The position numbers and the translations under genes were made by a program. From Clostridia bacterium (GTDB lineage: Bacteria; Bacillota_A; Clostridia; Christensenellales; Aristaeellaceae): a stretch of 7,322 nucleotides of DNA. Position 1 is the first letter of the stretch, and each line of letters starts with the position of its first letter. Below, in pieces: positions 4,769 through 7,322 of the stretch. The DNA is taken from positions 1 to 7,322 of the forward strand of contig JAFUPT010000186.1 in the NCBI GenBank assembly GCA_017481065.1. The letters are read 5' to 3'. The notes beneath the pieces were generated by a model, which was not told where the DNA came from, ran no database searches, and saw only the letters and a program-made list of their open reading frames with translations.

Positions 4769-7279
4769 ATGAAACAGTATAACGTAACCGGCATGAGCTG
4801 CGCCGCATGCAGCTCGAGAGTGGAAAAGGCCGTGGGAAAGGTTCCCGGGGTCACCAGCTGCAGCGTGAGCCTGCTCACGAATTCGATGGGCGTGGAAGGC
4901 ACGGCCAGCGCGGCGGAGATCATCGCCGCAGTGGAGGGCGCGGGCTACGGCGCATCGGAAAAGGGTGCGGAGCAGGGCGCCGCTCCTGCGGCAGTGGATG
5001 AATCCGCGCTGGAGGACAAGGCGACTCCCGCGCTGAAGCGCAGGCTTTTTGCATCGCTGGGCTTTTTGATCGTGCTGATGTATTTCTCCATGGGTCACAT
5101 GATGTGGGGCTGGCCGCTGCCGGGCTATTTTGACGGCAACCATGTGGCCATGGGCCTGGTGCAGCTGCTGCTCACGGCCATCATCATGGTGATCAACCAG
5201 AAATTCTTCATCAGCGGCTTCAAGGGGCTGATCCATAGGGCTCCGAACATGGATACCCTTGTGGCGCTGGGCGCGGGCGCGGCCTTCGTGTACAGCACCT
5301 ATGCCCTCTTCGCCATGACCACCGCGCAGGTGGCGGGCGACGCCGATGCCGTGATGCACTATATGCACGAATTCTATTTCGAATCCGCAGGCATGATCCT
5401 GACCCTGATCACTGTGGGCAAGATGCTGGAAGCCCGATCCAAGGGCAGAACCACGGATGCGCTGAAATCGCTGATGAACCTGGCCCCCAAGACCGCCACG
5501 ATCCTGAAAAACGGTGTGGAAGAATCGGTTCCCGTGGCGCAGGTAAAGAAGGGCGATGTATTTGTGGTGCGCCCCGGCGAGAGCATTCCTGTGGACGGCA
5601 CGGTGCTGGAGGGCGAAACTGCGGTGAATGAATCGGCGCTCACCGGCGAATCCATCCCGGTGGATAAGGCCCCCGGCGACCTGGTGTCCGCCGCCACCAT
5701 CAACCAGAGCGGCTATATCCGCTGCGAGGCCACCCGCGTGGGCGAGGACACCACGCTGAGCCAGATCATCAAAATGGTATCCGACGCCGCCGCCACCAAG
5801 GCTCCCATTGCGAAGGTAGCCGACAAGGTTTCCGGCGTATTCGTTCCGGCGGTCATCACCATCGCGGTAGTCACCTTCATCATCTGGATGCTGGTGGGCC
5901 AGGCGGCGGGCTATGCGCTGGCCCGGGCCATCAGCGTGCTGGTTATCTCCTGCCCCTGCGCGCTGGGCCTCGCCACTCCGGTGGCCATCATGGTGGGCAG
6001 CGGCGTGGGCGCAAAGCACGGCGTGCTCTTTAAGACCGCCGTATCCCTGGAGGAAACCGGCCGCACCGAGATTGTGGCCCTGGACAAGACCGGCACCATC
6101 ACCTCCGGCGAGCCGAGGGTGACGGACATCATCCCGGCGGAGGGCGTAACCGAAGAAAATCTGCTCTCCCTCGCCTCCGCCCTTGAGGCCAGGAGCGAGC
6201 ATCCTCTCGCCAAGGCCGTGATGCTCCATGCGAAGGAGAAAAACGCTGTTATCCCGGAGGTTGATGATTTCCGGGCGCTCCCGGGCAGCGGCCTCGCCGC
6301 CAGCCTGAACGGCGCAAAGCTCTCCGGCGGCAATTTGAAGTTCATCTCCACCCAGGCGCAGGTAACGCCCGCCATGCAGAAGGCGGCGGAATCCCTCGCC
6401 GAACAGGGCAAGACCCCGCTGTTCTTCAGCCGTGACGGCCAGCTCGCGGGCGTGATTGCCGTGGCGGACGTGATCAAGGAGGATAGCCCCCGCGCCGTGA
6501 AGGAGCTGCAGGGCATGGGCATCCGCGTGGTAATGCTCACCGGCGACAACGAGCGCACCGCCCGGGCCATCGGCAAGCAGGCGGGTGTGGACGAGGTGAT
6601 CGCGGGCGTGCTGCCCGAGGGCAAGGCCAGCGCCATCGCCCGGCTCAAGCGGCAGGGCAAGGTTGCCATGGTGGGCGACGGCATTAACGATGCGCCCGCC
6701 CTCACTGCTGCGGACACCGGCATCGCCATCGGCGCGGGCACGGATGTGGCCATCGATGCTGCGGACGTGGTGCTGATGAAGAGCCGCCTCTCCGATGTGC
6801 CTGCCGCCATCCGCCTCAGCCGCCAGACCCTGAAGAACATCCATGAAAACCTGTTCTGGGCATTCATCTACAATGTGATCGGCATTCCGCTGGCCGCAGG
6901 CGCGTTCATCGCCCTCTTTGGCTGGCAGCTGAACCCCATGTTCGGCGCTGCGGCCATGAGCCTGTCCAGCTTCTGCGTGGTTACCAACGCCCTGCGCCTG
7001 AACCTGTTCAACATTTATTCTACCAAGCGTGACCGGAAAATCCGGCATAAGAAAAAGGAGGAAAAGATTATGGAAAAGACCATGAAGATTGAAGGCATGA
7101 TGTGCGGCCACTGCGAGGCCCGCGTGAAGAAGGTGCTCGAGGCCCTGCCCGAGGTGGATTCCGCCGCAGTGAGCCACACCGCCGGCACCGCCGTGCTCAC
7201 CCTGAACGCCGATATCTCCAACGATACCCTCAAAAAGGTGATCGAGGACCAGGATTACAAGGTGCTGGGCATCGAGTGA
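4769..7279 (+). CDS. copA: Cu(I)-exporting P1B-type ATPase with N- and C-terminal HMA domains
   Basis: An 836-residue copper efflux pump of the plasma membrane. The N-terminal HMA domain has MSCAAC (C11, C14). Eight membrane segments fall near 92-111, 126-145, 162-182, 200-220, 357-377, 383-410, 693-715 and 718-745. Cu(I)-site motifs: CPC (395-397) in TM6, YN (701-702) in TM7 and MSLSS (730-734) in TM8, which together mark the Cu(I) class. Catalytic motifs: TGES (292-295), DKTGT with phosphorylated D439, HP (478-479), TGDN (591-594) and GDGINDAP (636-643). A basic linker (753-766) leads to a second HMA domain (MMCGHC, residues 777-782). The start is ATG 4769 with AAAGGAGG (4757-4764) closely upstream; an in-frame ATG at 4709 lies in repeat DNA and lacks support. 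Expression is probably from the CsoR-controlled promoter. Confidence 0.96.
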   Translation: MKQYNVTGMSCAACSSRVEKAVGKVPGVTSCSVSLLTNSMGVEGTASAAEIIAAVEGAGYGASEKGAEQGAAPAAVDESALEDKATPALKRRLFASLGFLIVLMYFSMGHMMWGWPLPGYFDGNHVAMGLVQLLLTAIIMVINQKFFISGFKGLIHRAPNMDTLVALGAGAAFVYSTYALFAMTTAQVAGDADAVMHYMHEFYFESAGMILTLITVGKMLEARSKGRTTDALKSLMNLAPKTATILKNGVEESVPVAQVKKGDVFVVRPGESIPVDGTVLEGETAVNESALTGESIPVDKAPGDLVSAATINQSGYIRCEATRVGEDTTLSQIIKMVSDAAATKAPIAKVADKVSGVFVPAVITIAVVTFIIWMLVGQAAGYALARAISVLVISCPCALGLATPVAIMVGSGVGAKHGVLFKTAVSLEETGRTEIVALDKTGTITSGEPRVTDIIPAEGVTEENLLSLASALEARSEHPLAKAVMLHAKEKNAVIPEVDDFRALPGSGLAASLNGAKLSGGNLKFISTQAQVTPAMQKAAESLAEQGKTPLFFSRDGQLAGVIAVADVIKEDSPRAVKELQGMGIRVVMLTGDNERTARAIGKQAGVDEVIAGVLPEGKASAIARLKRQGKVAMVGDGINDAPALTAADTGIAIGAGTDVAIDAADVVLMKSRLSDVPAAIRLSRQTLKNIHENLFWAFIYNVIGIPLAAGAFIALFGWQLNPMFGAAAMSLSSFCVVTNALRLNLFNIYSTKRDRKIRHKKKEEKIMEKTMKIEGMMCGHCEARVKKVLEALPEVDSAAVSHTAGTAVLTLNADISNDTLKKVIEDQDYKVLGIE
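7056..7061 (+). promoter_or_regulatory. Internal Shine-Dalgarno within copA
   Basis: AGGAGG, in the wider run AAAAAGGAGG (7052-7061), lies 8 nt before an in-frame ATG at 7070. It falls in the codons for the Lys/Glu linker that joins the CopA core to the C-terminal HMA domain. Its strength and spacing equal those of the best start sites in the window (1679-1684, 3312-3317). Confidence 0.7.
7070..7279 (+). CDS. copZ: Possible nested CopZ-like copper chaperone (internal start in copA)
   Basis: In frame with copA, the last 69 codons make a complete, separate HMA domain: MEKTMKIEGM, then MMCGHC with C12 and C15 (residues of the short form) and a full beta-alpha-beta-beta-alpha-beta length ending KVLGIE. 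The size matches stand-alone CopZ proteins (about 68-70 residues), which carry Cu(I) to CopA and to CsoR. The ATG at 7070 is 8 nt after AGGAGG. Two products are therefore possible: CopA with a tethered chaperone, and free CopZ from internal initiation. The fused form is certain from the reading frame. The separate form is inferred, and the site could be a relic of a copA/copZ gene fusion. Confidence 0.5.
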   Translation: MEKTMKIEGMMCGHCEARVKKVLEALPEVDSAAVSHTAGTAVLTLNADISNDTLKKVIEDQDYKVLGIE

Positions 7280-7305
7280 CCGAAGAGAGGCTCGGGGAAG
7301 ATGCT

Positions 7306-7322
7306 GGGGGCTATCCGCCCCC
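7306..7322. repeat. Start of a further hairpin repeat at the window edge
   Basis: GGGGGC (7306-7311) pairs with GCCCCC (7317-7322) around TATCC. It lies 26 nt after the copA stop and resembles the GGGGC-AGA-GCCCC module that borders the composite repeats. The window ends here, so a fourth composite element cannot be confirmed. No T-tract is visible. Confidence 0.45.

Noticed and set aside
4549..4782. Small + strand open frame between csoR and copA
   Set aside because: It is made entirely of repeat DNA, and its end overlaps the true copA start in another frame.
4598..7177. Very long minus-strand open frame opposite copA
   Set aside because: It is the antisense shadow of a GC-rich gene; its His/Gly/Ala-rich translation shows no family motif and copA has every catalytic motif on the + strand.
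7020..7279. Frameshift or sequencing error that fused copZ to copA
   Set aside because: The linker reads smoothly in one frame with a Lys/Glu composition typical of interdomain linkers, and CopA proteins with a C-terminal HMA domain are known in Firmicutes, so a true fusion is the simpler reading.

Overview
The window looks like chromosomal DNA from a GC-rich member of the Bacillota, most likely a gut-type Clostridia. The reasons are strong AGGAGG ribosome binding sites, sigma-A promoters with 17-bp spacing, scpB, a CsoR/CopA copper operon with Firmicute-type sequences, and intergenic DNA packed with palindromes. All supported genes lie on the + strand. No transposase, phage, tRNA, rRNA or CRISPR array is visible.

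Layout: (1) 1-185 is a composite palindromic repeat. (2) 214-1002 (TatD-family metal hydrolase) and 1006-1536 (ScpB, TTG start) form a tight pair, probably the end of a longer transcript. (3) A near-consensus promoter at 1628-1656 drives 1693-3033, a membrane-anchored protein with a Thr/Pro/Glu-rich wall-spanning stalk, an unrecognised beta-rich domain and a C-terminal peptidoglycan-binding domain. A second composite repeat follows (3046-3243) with an intrinsic terminator in its centre. (4) 3325-3984 is a single SGNH/GDSL hydrolase with its own promoter and a clear terminator at 4041-4075. (5) 4195-7279 is a copper-efflux operon: promoter with an embedded CsoR operator, csoR, a third composite repeat, then copA. 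copA ends in an additional in-frame CopZ-like HMA domain. (6) 7280-7322 is intergenic and holds the start of another repeat-like hairpin.

How the genes work together: the copper operon should be self-regulating. CsoR binds the ATATACCCC/GGGGTATAT dyad inside its own promoter; Cu(I) releases it, and csoR plus copA are expressed. CopA then pumps Cu(I) out, fed by its N-terminal HMA domain and by a C-terminal HMA domain that may also be made as a separate CopZ chaperone, because a well-spaced Shine-Dalgarno and ATG sit exactly at the domain junction. The remaining genes are housekeeping (TatD, ScpB), cell envelope (1693-3033) and a cytosolic esterase/acyltransferase-like enzyme; nothing ties them to copper.

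The two observations most worth following are the nested copZ start inside copA, and the family of roughly 180-200-nt composite palindromes. The hairpins of these palindromes differ between copies by paired compensatory changes, which points to selection or copying that keeps the fold.
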